The notes beneath the pieces are model-generated. The model did no database searches, was not told the DNA's origin, and worked only from the letters and a program-made list of their open reading frames with translations. Of a stretch of DNA of 64,000 nucleotides, positions 1 to 9,315 are shown one piece after another; the stretch's first letter is position 1, and every line of letters starts with the position of its first letter. The translations under genes and the position numbers were made by a program. Source of the stretch: a bacterium (GTDB lineage Bacteria > Electryoneota > RPQS01); contig JADKHW010000001.1 in assembly GCA_016721565.1 (NCBI GenBank), positions 558,001 to 622,000 of the forward strand, given 5' to 3'.

Positions 1-876
1 ATCATACTGCTGATCGCCTTGTTTCAACCACTCGAAGATATCAGCCTCTATGTATGAAGTGCGGTCAACAAAATTATTCACACGCACGACTTGTTTCACC
101 AGCTCCAATGCACGTTCAGATCCGTCAACAAAGGTAGTCTGACCTGCGCCCGCTTTCAAAGCATATAGACCAAACGCGCCGGTATAACAAAACAAATCAA
201 GAAATGACTCGCCTCCACGCACAAACGACTGCATCAACTTGCGATTCAGTCTTTGATCAAGAAAATAGCCAGTCTTCTGCCCCTTGACCGGATCTGCAAG
301 CAATTTGATACCATCTTGCGCAAATTGAATAGTCTCGTCAATCTCACCATAGACAGTTCTTCTCTCTTGCGCGAGCCATTCAAGCGCCCTCATCGAAGAA
401 TCATTCGCCGCAACAATAGCTTTTGGCTTCAAGCGTGATTCAATCCAGTTAATGAGATCGACTTGCATCCGATCCGTACCTGCAGTGAGCGTTTGATACA
501 CAACCAAGTCTTCAAACCGATCTACAATAATTCCCGGCAATCCATCGGCCTCGCTAAACACAACGCGGCACACACGGTCGTCACCGAGCATCCTCTGGCG
601 AGCCGCTAACGCGCTATCGAGTCGTCGAAATAAGAACTCCCGATCAATCGCTTCGTCTTCACGCGACATCAACCGAACTGCAATTAGGCTGTGCGGATTA
701 ATCGTTCCAACACCGTAAAATCTACTTTTGCCATCCACCACGCGTACAACGTCACCCGGTTGGTTCTTCTGAAAACCATCATGCAATTCGTTCGAAAAAA
801 TCCACAGGTGCCCGCCAAACACGCGCGCTTCGGCTCCATGCTTCAAAACGACTGTTGGATAGTTTTCAGCACTCAT
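1..876 (-). CDS. rlmI: RlmI-type 23S rRNA m5C methyltransferase (C-terminus cut by window edge)
   Basis: SAM-dependent RNA methyltransferase of the RlmI/YccW family, which modifies a cytosine in 23S rRNA. About 292 residues are visible. The N-terminus has a PUA-like region (VLKHGAEARVFGGHLWIFSNE). The middle has the family signature LPGIIVDRF and then GQKTGYFLDQR-NR. The SAM-binding loop follows as FLDLFCYTGAFGLYAL, and the reading frame is still open at the window edge, so roughly the last 100 residues of a ~395-residue protein are missing. The ATG overlaps the stop of the upstream SRAP gene as ATGA, which fixes the start and suggests translational coupling. The family is clear; the exact target base is inferred. 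Confidence 0.88.
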   Translation of the reverse strand, partial: MSAENYPTVVLKHGAEARVFGGHLWIFSNELHDGFQKNQPGDVVRVVDGKSRFYGVGTINPHSLIAVRLMSREDEAIDREFLFRRLDSALAARQRMLGDDRVCRVVFSEADGLPGIIVDRFEDLVVYQTLTAGTDRMQVDLINWIESRLKPKAIVAANDSSMRALEWLAQERRTVYGEIDETIQFAQDGIKLLADPVKGQKTGYFLDQRLNRKLMQSFVRGGESFLDLFCYTGAFGLYALKAGAGQTTFVDGSERALELVKQVVRVNNFVDRTSYIEADIFEWLKQGDQQYD

Positions 877-1508
877 TGGAACAGCGAAGTTTGATTCGAC
901 GATGGTTTAATTTCTTCAACCAATGTAATCAGGTCATTGGCAAGTGGTACCAATAACATCCGCAACTCTTCAATCGGCGTATCCAGATTGAGCCACTTTA
1001 CACAATCTTCAGGTTTCAAGATGACAGGCATCCGGTCATGCACAGGGGCCATCACGTCATTAGCAGCAGTTGTAAGCATCACACAACTTTCTATCGTGCG
1101 TTCACCGTCTGTCCAACAGTCCCACATCCCCGCAAACAAGAAATCTGCATCCTTTGGCCGGAATGTTACGCGTTGCTTTGTCCCCTTCACCCACTCATAA
1201 AACTCATCTCCGAGCATAATACATCTGCGTTTACGAAACGAATCCGCAAAGGATTTTAGTTCCTCAACTGATTCTGAGCGCGCATTCGTTAACGGACGTT
1301 CCGGCATAGTCTTCGACCAAGCAGGAATAAGCCCCCATCTCATTTCAAGTTGCTCGTAGTCCACATGCGTCATACGCACAACAGGTACAATATCCGTTGG
1401 TCGAACTAACTTAGCTTTACGTTCGACTCGCAAATCGTTCAGAATTCCGAGCAAGTCACAAACGAATGGGCTTATTGGTTCACCGCGAGTATTATATGCA
1501 TTGCACAT
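873..1508 (-). CDS. SRAP-domain protein (YedK/HMCES family)
   Basis: SOS response-associated peptidase family protein that, in characterised members, forms a covalent thiazolidine crosslink with abasic sites in single-stranded DNA. The 211-residue length fits YedK. All key residues are in place: Cys2 directly after the initiator Met, Asn75 in NARSE, Glu105 in DEFYEW and His157 in HDRMP. WGLIPAW and the CVMLTTAAND strand are also typical. A strong GGAGGA ribosome site lies 5 to 12 bases before the ATG. It follows a terminator after tRNA-Pro and is coupled by a 4-bp overlap to the RlmI-type methyltransferase. Function is by family; an SOS link is not visible in the promoter. Confidence 0.92.
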   Translation of the reverse strand: MCNAYNTRGEPISPFVCDLLGILNDLRVERKAKLVRPTDIVPVVRMTHVDYEQLEMRWGLIPAWSKTMPERPLTNARSESVEELKSFADSFRKRRCIMLGDEFYEWVKGTKQRVTFRPKDADFLFAGMWDCWTDGERTIESCVMLTTAANDVMAPVHDRMPVILKPEDCVKWLNLDTPIEELRMLLVPLANDLITLVEEIKPSSNQTSLFQ

Positions 1509-1524
1509 GTGAATTCCTCCTTAA

Positions 1525-1552
1525 CAAAAACACACGGGAGTTGCCCCGTGTG
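1525..1552 (-). terminator. Intrinsic terminator after tRNA-Pro
   Basis: On the minus strand an 8-bp perfect stem (CACACGGG with CCCGTGTG, 6-nt loop) is followed by TTTTTG. It lies 6 nt beyond the encoded CCA of tRNA-Pro and before the SRAP ribosome site, so it ends the transcript of the MerR/tRNA-Pro unit. Confidence 0.8.
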
Positions 1553-1557
1553 TCTCA

Positions 1558-1634
1558 TGGTCGGGGCGACAGGATTTGAACCTGCGACCCCCAGACCCCC
1601 AGTCTGGTGCGCTACCAGGCTGCGCTACGCCCCG
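1558..1634 (-). tRNA. tRNA-Pro (GGG)
   Basis: Full cloverleaf on the minus strand. The acceptor CGGGGCG pairs with CGCCCCG, the anticodon stem CCAGA/TCTGG encloses loop CTGGGGG (anticodon GGG), and the T-arm contains GGTTCAAATCC. Discriminator A is followed by a genome-encoded CCA. The first 23 nt overlap the 3' end of the upstream MerR-type gene, whose TAG stop lies in the D-arm. Confidence 0.95.
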
Positions 1635-1995
1635 ACATATCAATCAAATTCAGTATCTCGCGAAGCTCGCTCTTCACCTCGGCCAACACATTAACCGTAG
1701 TTGGCTGCGGTGTCACTTCTTCCAGCCCTAATTCGAGCTGTTTGCGCGCACCAGCAATCGTGAATTTCTTGTTGTGCAACAGATCATGAATCCGTGACAA
1801 CAATGTAAGATCATTTTCAGTGTACAACCTGTTTCCCCCGCGCCCCTTCTTCGGGTGAAGCTGCGGAAACTCACTCTCCCAATACCGCAACACGTGAGCC
1901 GGTACACCCGTCATGTCAGCCGCTTCACTAATTGAATAGTAAAGCTTCTTAAGTTGTGGCACGCGCGTATCGCGCTTCTCACTCACCGTGCTCAT
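1612..1995 (-). CDS. MerR-family transcriptional regulator
   Basis: A 127-residue DNA-binding protein. The N-terminal winged helix-turn-helix is clear (LYYSISEAADMTGVPAHVLR followed by YWESEFPQL and then NRLYTENDLTLL), ending with an arginine/lysine-rich helix and a short C-terminal tail. No metal-binding cysteines or ligand-binding domain are present, so it is a minimal MerR-like protein of the kind often found beside housekeeping clusters in this part of the tree. The last seven codons and the stop are read from the 5' part of tRNA-Pro, so this transcript cannot easily serve as both full mRNA and tRNA. It starts 44 nt after dut. Confidence 0.8.
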   Translation of the reverse strand: MSTVSEKRDTRVPQLKKLYYSISEAADMTGVPAHVLRYWESEFPQLHPKKGRGGNRLYTENDLTLLSRIHDLLHNKKFTIAGARKQLELGLEEVTPQPTTVNVLAEVKSELREILNLIDMSGRSAAW

Positions 1996-2039
1996 ACTGT
2001 TGGAAACATAAAGAATTCACAGGTCTTTCGCAAGTTCCT

Positions 2040-2480
2040 TTATCGGCCTGTGCTGCCGAATCCTCCGTGTCCGCGTTCGCTTTCCGCAAGTTCAGAAACA
2101 TGCTCCCACGAAATTCTCGTCACGGGACAAATCACAAGTTGAGCAAACCTCTCTCCACTCTCAATCACAACCAGTTCGCTCGTCGCATTCATTAACAAAA
2201 CTAACAATTCACCGCGATAATCAGAGTCAATTGTTCCTGGCGCATTCGGCATCAAACAACCTGTTCGACGCGCGAATCCCGACCGCAATCTGACCTGACC
2301 CTCATATCCCGCCGGAATCGCAATTCGAAAACCGGTCGGCAACAATTTGCGTTCACCAGACGCAAGCGTTAATGCCTCGCCCGCCAAACACAAATCCATT
2401 CCAGCCGCTCCCAACGTCGCATAGCTCGGTAAATCTGTTGGAGCATGCGCCATGCGAACTATCGGAATAATGATGCTCAA
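2040..2480 (-). CDS. dut: dUTP diphosphatase
   Basis: Hydrolyses dUTP to dUMP and pyrophosphate, keeping uracil out of DNA and supplying dUMP to ThyX. The 146-residue length is standard for the homotrimeric family. All five motifs are visible in order: GAAGMDL, RSGFARR, NAPGTIDSDYRGE, GERFAQLV and the C-terminal RGHGGFGSTG arm. The start overlaps the stop of the M16 peptidase gene by 4 bp. dUMP produced here would feed the flavin-dependent thymidylate synthase encoded at 26.5 kb. Confidence 0.95.
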   Translation of the reverse strand: MSIIIPIVRMAHAPTDLPSYATLGAAGMDLCLAGEALTLASGERKLLPTGFRIAIPAGYEGQVRLRSGFARRTGCLMPNAPGTIDSDYRGELLVLLMNATSELVVIESGERFAQLVICPVTRISWEHVSELAESERGHGGFGSTGR

Positions 2481-3730
2481 TCCTGCGCCTTCTTGCCGTT
2501 AGGTTCGAGCAGCGTCGTCACGATATTCTTTTCATCAAACAGCTGATTGGCCATAATCTGAATTCGCTTCGGAGTCACAGCATCAATGCGTGCGCTGATT
2601 TCATCCAGTGGAACATAACGGCCCTGATAGATTTCCATGCGCGCAAGCCTCATCATTCGGCTTGAAGTATTTTCAAGCCCGAGCATTAATCCGCCCTTGT
2701 ACTGAATCTTGATCTCTTCAAGTTCCGATTTTGTGAGTGGACGCTCTTTCAGATCAACCAGCTCTTTGATGACCATCTCACGTGCGCGTTCTACTCGTTG
2801 CTTGTCCGTCGCAAGATAGACGCCATAGTAACCCGTGTCCGACAGAGAATCGTTGTACGAATATACTGCATAAGCGATACCATGCTTCTCACGAATATTC
2901 TGAAACAGCCTCGACGACATTCCGCCGCCCAGCACTGTGTTCAGCATCGACACCGCGACGCGATCCTTCGATTTGTATTCAATACTCCGTCCGCCCATCA
3001 GCATATGTGCTTGCTGAATCGCACGCGAGTTTCTTTCAAAGCCAGGCTCGAGTTTCTTGAACGGCTGTGAAGCGGATTTCACCCTCTTGCCCTTCGCTGC
3101 CAAACTTGCGCCGATCAGTTTTTCGAGTTGTGAATGCTTCACATTGCCGGCCGCGGCAACTACAATCCTGTACGGATTGTAATGCTCTTTCATAAAGCCT
3201 TGAATGTCTTCGCGGGTGAATGACGAAACATTCTTCGGAGGTCCAAGAATCGGTCGCGCCAGTGGATGATCTTTATACACCTGTCCCACGAAATTTTCGT
3301 GAACTACGTCGTCAGGCATATCTTCATGATCCCGGATCTCATCCAGAATCACCTGCTTCTCTTTCTCCATCTCAGCCGGATCATAAACGGAATTCTGTAA
3401 AATATCAGTCAACAGATCGACCGCTGTGGACAATTGCTCATCCAACACATGCACGTAAAAGCACGTTAGCTCTTTGCCCGTAAACGCATTGATATGTCCG
3501 CCACCACGCTCAATTGTTTTCGCAATATCCATAGCCGAACGCGACGTTGTGCCCTTGAACGCCATGTGCTCGATGAAATGCGAAATACCGTTCAGGGCTT
3601 CACTTTCATGTCTGGATCCAACGGTTACCCAAATTCCCAGCGACGCGGAGCGCACGCTGGGAATTTTCTCACTAACTAACCGGATGCCATTCGGCATCAC
3701 GGTTTTCTGAAACGTCGAAGCTTTAGCCAC
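2477..3730 (-). CDS. M16 family zinc peptidase (insulinase/MPP-beta-like)
   Basis: A 417-residue metallopeptidase of the pitrilysin/processing-peptidase family. The inverted zinc motif HFIEH is at residues 51-55, with the distal glutamate expected in the helix around VILDEIRDHED. Domain two contains the GGGMSSRLFQNIREKHG-type segment. There is no signal peptide, so it is probably cytoplasmic. In many bacteria this gene follows pnp, as it does here. The substrate is unknown; degradation of small peptides is the usual assumption. Confidence 0.9.
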   Translation of the reverse strand: MAKASTFQKTVMPNGIRLVSEKIPSVRSASLGIWVTVGSRHESEALNGISHFIEHMAFKGTTSRSAMDIAKTIERGGGHINAFTGKELTCFYVHVLDEQLSTAVDLLTDILQNSVYDPAEMEKEKQVILDEIRDHEDMPDDVVHENFVGQVYKDHPLARPILGPPKNVSSFTREDIQGFMKEHYNPYRIVVAAAGNVKHSQLEKLIGASLAAKGKRVKSASQPFKKLEPGFERNSRAIQQAHMLMGGRSIEYKSKDRVAVSMLNTVLGGGMSSRLFQNIREKHGIAYAVYSYNDSLSDTGYYGVYLATDKQRVERAREMVIKELVDLKERPLTKSELEEIKIQYKGGLMLGLENTSSRMMRLARMEIYQGRYVPLDEISARIDAVTPKRIQIMANQLFDEKNIVTTLLEPNGKKAQD

Positions 3731-3759
3731 GAATCAACCCTTCTGAGTCAAGCAGAAGA

Positions 3760-5965
3760 TTAATCTTCATCCTTGACCTTTTCCGTCCGCGGGCGGCTTG
3801 AATCGCGATGCTTGTCACGGCCATGGCCACCGCTGGGTCCGCCGCTGCGTTCACGACGTTCACGCGGCTCTTCTTCAGGCATTCCTTCAGGGCGCGGCAA
3901 TAGTGCTTTACGCGAAAGATCAAGCTTGCCTTCCGGCGTAATCTTGACCAGCTTCACATTCACGGCGTCACCGACATTCAAATGATCGGTGACTTTGTTC
4001 ACGCGATGATGTTCGATTTCGCTGACGTGCAAGAGACCTTCACGTCCGGGAAGAATCTCGACAAACGCGCCGAATTCCATGATCTTCGTTACGCGGCCGT
4101 CATAGACCTTGCCGACTTCGGGGTTTTCCGTCATGCCGCGCAAAATGTCAAGCGCCTTTTCGACTTCTGTTGAACTTGGACCAGAAATGCAAATCTGGCC
4201 GGTGTCCTCAATGTCAATCTGCGCGCCGCTACGGGCAATAATGTCACGAATTGTGCGGCCTCCGGGTCCGATAATCAAACCGATCTTATCCGGATCAACC
4301 GTGAAGAACGCAATACGCGGAGCAAACGGTGAAATCATCGGACGCGGCTCAGCAATTGCCTCGCGCATCTTGCCCAAGATATGATCAATACCCTTGACGC
4401 GCTTGCACAATTGCCGTGCGCATCAATTCAATCGAGATACCGGCAATCTTGATATCCATCTGACATGCAGTGATACCCTGCTCATTGCCCGTCACCTTGA
4501 AGTCCATATCACCGATATGATCTTCATCACCGAGAATGTCAGACAGAATTGCGAACTCGCCTTCTTCTTCGATCAATCCCATAGCAATTCCCGCAACCGG
4601 TGATTTAAGCGGAACACCGCCGGCCATCAACGCCATGCAGCCCGCGCAAACCGTCGCCATGGATGAACTGCCGTTGGATTCAAGCACTTCTGAAACGACG
4701 CGAATTGTATACGGAAAATCATCCCAAGCCGGAAGAACAGGTTGAATCGCTCGCCACGCCAAATTTCCATGTCCCACTTCGCGGCGCGATTGGCCTAAAA
4801 ATCTGCGCACTTCGCCGACGCTGAACGGCGGGAAATTGTAGTGAAGCATGTACGGCTTGAAATACACCCCATCAATGCCGTCCACTTTTTGTTCGTCAAA
4901 TTTCGCGCCGAGCGTAATGGTGCCCAGAGCTTGAGTCTGGCCACGAGTAAACAACGCGCTGCCGTGAACTCGCGGCAACACATCAATGTCGCAAGCGATC
5001 GGGCGAATATCCGCATGCTTGCGTCCGTCAATGCGAATTTTATCCTTTACAACGCGGCGACGCACGATGTGATCAAAGCGTGCATTCACCCATTCCTTGA
5101 TTTCACCGTCTTCATCCGGGAACTCTTCGGTCAATTTTTCGCGCGCGTCAGCAATGATGGCCTTCATGGCTTTTTTGCGTTCCTGCTTTTCAGCAATCTT
5201 GCACAAATCAGCAATGCGTCCGTCATACTCGGCAATCATCCGAGTATCAAGCGTCATGTCTTTTTCCGCCGGAACAAAGATCGCCTTCGTTCTGCCGATC
5301 GCTTCTGCAAGTTTTACCTGCAGCGCGACAATTTTCTTGACCTCTTCGTGAGCAATCTCAATCGCCTTTAGAAACGTTTCTTCGTCCACAAGCTTGGCAA
5401 TGCCTTCAATCATCATAATAGATTGTGCCGTGCCTGAAACGACCACGTCAAGGATTGATTCCTCAAGCTGCTTGAAGGTCGGATTCACAACATATTCGCC
5501 GTCCACATAGCCCATGCGAACAGAGCCAACGGGACCGTTAAACGGAACATGCGAAATCGCGAGCGCCGCCGAAGCCGCTATCGTTCCCAATACATCGGGA
5601 TCATGCTCGCCATCAGACGACAAGACATTGATCAAGATTTGCACTTCCTTGTAAAATCCTTCCGGAAACAAGGGACGCAATGGGCGATCAGTCAGACGCG
5701 CGGACAACGTTTCCTTATCAGACGGACGACCTTCGCGCTTAAAGAAGCCGCCCGGAATGCGTCCTACCGAGTACATTTTCTCTCGGTAGTCCACCGTCAG
5801 CGGCATAAAATCAAATTCCTTCTCAGAGTCAAGATCGGCGCACACCGTGGCAAGCACTGTCGTCTCGCCGTATGTCAACCAAATTGCTCCGTCTGCTTGC
5901 TTGGCCATGCGACCAGTTTCAAGCGTCAGCTCTAAACCACCTAACTCAAGTGTTTCGCGTGTCAT
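3760..5965 (-). CDS. pnp: Polyribonucleotide nucleotidyltransferase, reading frame broken once
   Basis: 3'-5' phosphorolytic exoribonuclease of the RNA degradosome. The N-terminal part has two RNase PH domains (for example the GRPSDKETL and RPLRPLFPEGF segments). The C-terminal part has a KH domain with GLIIGPGG, an S1 domain (GKVYDGRVTKIMEFGAFVEI) and an Arg/Gly-rich tail. The frame breaks near 4391-4393: one reading ends VQARQGY-stop, while deletion of one base of a C run gives VQARQGIDHILGKM, the expected continuation. Joined length is about 735 residues, normal for PNPase. Because all domains are intact on either side, a one-base sequence error is more likely than a real mutation. It follows rpsO, the common order. 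Confidence 0.93.
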
Positions 5966-6018
5966 TTTTTTTCCTCTTTTCTTCCTCTCCTGCTCCCGTT
6001 AACGTCTCGAAACACTTA

Positions 6019-6288
6019 TTAGCCACGGAGGCCAAGCTGCTTGACGAGTTCGCGGTAACGATTAACGTCTTTCTTGTTCAAATACTTCAAAATCCGGCGA
6101 CGCTTGCTGACCAATAACAACAGCCCGCGGCGCGAGTGGTTGTCTTTCTTGTTCGTCTTCAGGTGCTCAGTCAGGTAATTAATACGATGAGTGAGCAGTG
6201 CGACTTGAACTTCCGGGCTGCCGGTGTCGTCTTTAGAGCGGCCGTACTGATCCATCAGTTGACGGCGCGGATTCGTTGCGTCTGACAT
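6019..6288 (-). CDS. rpsO: 30S ribosomal protein S15
   Basis: The 89-residue length and the sequence (TGSPEVQVALLTHRI, HSRRGLL.LV.KRRR.L) are diagnostic of S15, which binds 16S rRNA in the platform of the small subunit. It sits between ribF and pnp, the widely conserved order in which S15 and PNPase share a transcript. Confidence 0.97.
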   Translation of the reverse strand: MSDATNPRRQLMDQYGRSKDDTGSPEVQVALLTHRINYLTEHLKTNKKDNHSRRGLLLLVSKRRRILKYLNKKDVNRYRELVKQLGLRG

Positions 6289-6319
6289 GGTCGTGTTCTT
6301 TGTTTTTATCTTCTTGTTG

Positions 6320-7303
6320 TCAAATGACGTTTTCTTGCTGGATCTTGCGGTGAGGCTCCAAATTGAAACCCTCGTCGCTTAAGATTCCACGAATATCCGA
6401 AATGTCCTGCTTCATCTGCGCGGACAGCGCCTCTTCGCCGCTGAACTTGATCTCACCGCGCAAACGCTTCACAAATCGCAGAGTCACCGCGCGGTCGTAA
6501 AGATCAGCATCAAAATCTAAAAGGTGCGCTTCAACCGAATGCATCTGGCCGCCAAACGTCGGATTAAACCCGATTGACACCGCCGCCGGATAAGCGTATC
6601 CACTCACTTCCGCGATGGCAGCATAAATGCCATCACGCGGGACGATCTTTCCAGCCGTGAACTCCGACAGGTTTGCTGTCGGGCAACCCATCCGTCTTCC
6701 GCGTCCAAAACCTCGCACAACTCGTCCCGTTAGCGAGAATTTTCTTCCGAGCATGGCGCTGGCCAACGGCACTTCGCCTTCCATAATCAAGCGGCGAATC
6801 GCAGTCGACGAGACCACCTGATCATTCATGATCACAGGCTGAACAATATCGACTCCAAATCCGTACTCCCGACCCATCGAAATCAAACTCTCATGATCCC
6901 CCGCGCGATCCTTTCCAAACGTGTGGTCATACCCTGCCACGACGTGCGCGACGTTCCAAGTCTTCAAGCAATACTCTTCGACAAATCGCTTCGGTGTGAG
7001 ATTTCTGAATGCGTCGTTGAATTCAATCACAAAAATATGATCAATCCCCGCCCCGCAAATCAACTGCATTCTCTCCTCAAAACTGTAAAGCATCGAGATA
7101 TTGCGCTGATCTCCAGCCAGAAACGAACGGGGATGCGGATCAAACGTTACGGCAACAGGAACAGCCCCGCGCTCCTTTGCGATATCAATGGTGCGACCGA
7201 GAATCTGACGGTGACCAACGTGCAAGCCATCGAAGCTGCCAATTGTGACCACAGTCTTCTTCGCTGTAACTTCGACAGGTAATACACCTTTGTAAACGTT
7301 CAT
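6320..7303 (-). CDS. ribF: Bifunctional riboflavin kinase / FAD synthetase
   Basis: Makes FMN from riboflavin and FAD from FMN. At 327 residues it has the normal two-domain length. The N-terminal FAD synthetase (nucleotidyltransferase fold) shows IGSFDGLHVGHRQIL and VTFDPHPRSFL; the C-terminal kinase shows RGRRMGCPTANL and YAAIAEV. It lies 7 nt after truB and ends just before rpsO. Confidence 0.95.
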   Translation of the reverse strand: MNVYKGVLPVEVTAKKTVVTIGSFDGLHVGHRQILGRTIDIAKERGAVPVAVTFDPHPRSFLAGDQRNISMLYSFEERMQLICGAGIDHIFVIEFNDAFRNLTPKRFVEEYCLKTWNVAHVVAGYDHTFGKDRAGDHESLISMGREYGFGVDIVQPVIMNDQVVSSTAIRRLIMEGEVPLASAMLGRKFSLTGRVVRGFGRGRRMGCPTANLSEFTAGKIVPRDGIYAAIAEVSGYAYPAAVSIGFNPTFGGQMHSVEAHLLDFDADLYDRAVTLRFVKRLRGEIKFSGEEALSAQMKQDISDIRGILSDEGFNLEPHRKIQQENVI

Positions 7304-7310
7304 TTACCCT

Positions 7311-7970
7311 TTACCGCCCCATGAATTCCGGATGTTTCAACGCGTCGGACAGCTGCCATGCATTCTCAATTTGATAGCTTCCAATTGCAGTTCTTCGTAG
7401 CGCCGCGAGTGTTCCGCCACAACCCATTATTTCGCCCAAATCGCGCGCGATAGATCGAATATATGTACCCTTGCCGCAACTTACATCTACGGTCACAAAC
7501 GGGTTCTTCATCTCGACGATTTTAATTTCGGAAATCGTTACGGACCTTGGCGCAAGCTCGACAACGTGTCCCTTTTTCGCCTGCTTGTAACTTCGCTTCC
7601 CTTCAACTCGAATCGCCGACACCGCCGGAGGCCTTTGCAGAATTTCCCCTTGAAACGAATCAAGTGTCTCTACAATCTTACGTTCGTCCCAATCTACCGC
7701 CGACTCTGCTATTACTTTTCCGTCAAGATCATCGCTATCGGTTGTTAAGCCAAGCTGCACAACTCCACGATAGCGTTTCCCCAGCCCCATAAACTCATCT
7801 GATTGCGTCGTACAGTCCCCGAACATCACAATCAGCATCCCCGTTGCCATCGGATCAAGTGTCCCCGCGTGTCCAACTTTCTTCCATCTTAGTCCCCCCC
7901 GCAGTTTCGCAACCACGTCGAATGACGTCCACCCCGCAGGCTTGTCAATCGGAAGAATCAGTCCGTTCAA
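7311..7970 (-). CDS. truB: tRNA pseudouridine-55 synthase
   Basis: Isomerises U55 in the T-loop of tRNAs. Catalytic Asp39 is in GHAGTLDPMATG, and RPPAVSAIRVEGKRSY and GTYIRSIARDLG are family motifs. At 219 residues it ends after the catalytic domain and lacks the C-terminal PUA domain of longer homologues, a known short form. The start overlaps the stop of the DHH phosphoesterase by 4 bp. Confidence 0.94.
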   Translation of the reverse strand: MNGLILPIDKPAGWTSFDVVAKLRGGLRWKKVGHAGTLDPMATGMLIVMFGDCTTQSDEFMGLGKRYRGVVQLGLTTDSDDLDGKVIAESAVDWDERKIVETLDSFQGEILQRPPAVSAIRVEGKRSYKQAKKGHVVELAPRSVTISEIKIVEMKNPFVTVDVSCGKGTYIRSIARDLGEIMGCGGTLAALRRTAIGSYQIENAWQLSDALKHPEFMGR

Positions 7971-8935
7971 TTCGCAGACGGCCCAAGTGCGCTGATCAAA
8001 CTCGGCAGCAATCTTGCCTGCACGGATCGCAACGTGCCATACATCCGAAATCCTGCCGCGCGTTCGTGTCCGCCGCCGCCAAAGGACTCCGCAATCGCAG
8101 AAACATTCACGCGCGACTTCGAGCGCAGTGAAACACGAATCAGACCATCTTTCATTTCAGAGAACAACACCGCGACTTCGACACCTTCAATCGCACGTCC
8201 CAAGTCAACCAAATTGTCTGGATCCTCAACAACGTAGTCATTTGTGACAAACATTGTCGAGATCTGCCCATCCGCATGCAGTTCCAAAGTGGAGAGAATT
8301 TGCGCAGTTGACTTGATGTCATGCGCAGGAATGGTAAAGTAGAGATGTTCAGTCAATGATGACAGCGGCGCGCCTAACTCCACAAGGTTCGCCGCAACTC
8401 GCAGCGTTGATGGTGAAGTATTGGAATGTCGAAATCGTCCTGTATCCGTCAGCAATCCGGCCAGCATGTTTGTCGCCATTGTATCGGTAATGTTGAGCTT
8501 CAGCGCAGTGAACAAATTAAATAACAATTCACCCGAAGCCGCAGCATCCGTGTCAACAAGTTTAAGGTCACCGAATTTTGAATTGGAAATGTGATGATCT
8601 AAGTTCGCGACGCGCGCCCTTGGCAATCATTTTTCAACGTCTCCAATGCGCTCGCGATTCCCCGAATCAACGATGATCACATCCTCAAACCGCGTCTCGG
8701 TGTTTACATCTCTTGCAACGAGGATTTCATTCGCTCCAAACAACACCTTGCATCTCGTCGGGCAAGCATCTTCCATAATACAAACGGGAGTTCCGCCGGA
8801 TTGGAGTACTGCCTCGCGCAACGCCAACACTGAACCAATCGCATCCGGATCAGGTCGAACATGTGATGAAATCAAAACTCGGGGCGATTCAAAGAACGAA
8901 CGAAGCTGAAGAAGGTCAGAATCCGAAAACTTCAC
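7967..8935 (-). CDS. nrnA: DHH/DHHA1 phosphoesterase (NrnA-like), interrupted by an in-frame stop
   Basis: Family members degrade nanoRNA and 3'-phosphoadenosine 5'-phosphate or cyclic dinucleotide products. The N-terminal DHH portion shows SSHVRPDPDAIGS and the IVDSGNRERIGD segment, followed by the LDHHISN motif; the C-terminal DHHA1 RNA-binding part ends FGGGGHERAAGFR. A TGA at 8627-8629 separates the halves. It is in frame with both, but the intervening residues fit the family poorly. Adding one A to the A5 run and one GC to the GC run just after would give EKMIAKGARVANLDHH, a good match. So two small indels summing to three bases explain the stop better than readthrough. Its place between rbfA and truB is the usual one. 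Confidence 0.85.
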
Positions 8936-9315
8936 GATCCCTCTTCCTCATTCCGCGCCTGTTTCAATAGCTCTTCAATTCGAGCTGCCTTTGCGGGTGT
9001 CCGGTCATAGTTAAACCGCACTTCAGGGTGTTGCCGCATGACAAATCGTTTTGCAATCGCCGTACGGAATTTTCCTCTGAGCTTATTTAAGTGCCGCTCG
9101 ACAGATTCACCCGAAGTCTCACTCCCGATGACACTGAAAAAAACTTGCGCCATCGACAAATCATCGCTCACAGTCACGCCGGTCACGGACAAAATCATAT
9201 CGTTTGGAATAGTCGCAATGTCCCGAATCATGCCAGGCATTTCGCGTTCGAGTTCAGCGCCAAGCCGTAATGGCCTGCGCGGACCGTCCATGTTTTGCCT
9301 GAGCAGATTAGACAT
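8932..9315 (-). CDS. rbfA: 30S ribosome-binding factor A
   Basis: Late maturation factor of the 30S subunit. The 127 residues contain the KH-like fold pattern with LSVTGVTVSDDLSMAQVFFSV and the C-terminal HPEVRFNYDRTPAKAARIEELL. It overlaps the DUF503 gene by 8 bp and the nrnA start by 4 bp, inside the nusA-infB operon. Confidence 0.93.
   Translation of the reverse strand: MSNLLRQNMDGPRRPLRLGAELEREMPGMIRDIATIPNDMILSVTGVTVSDDLSMAQVFFSVIGSETSGESVERHLNKLRGKFRTAIAKRFVMRQHPEVRFNYDRTPAKAARIEELLKQARNEEEGS

Noticed and set aside
4385..4410. Programmed ribosomal frameshift in pnp
   Set aside because: No slippery heptamer with a downstream structure is obvious, PNPase is not known to need one, and the shift is repaired by one base in a C run, as in other genes here.
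4841..5371. Open frame antisense to pnp (176 codons)
   Set aside because: The opposite strand is conserved PNPase sequence; the antisense translation has no recognisable domain.
8627..8629. Recoded UGA (selenocysteine or readthrough) in nrnA
   Set aside because: Two small indels give a far better fit to the family, many other genes here have indels, and no selenocysteine element or Cys-homologue position is evident.
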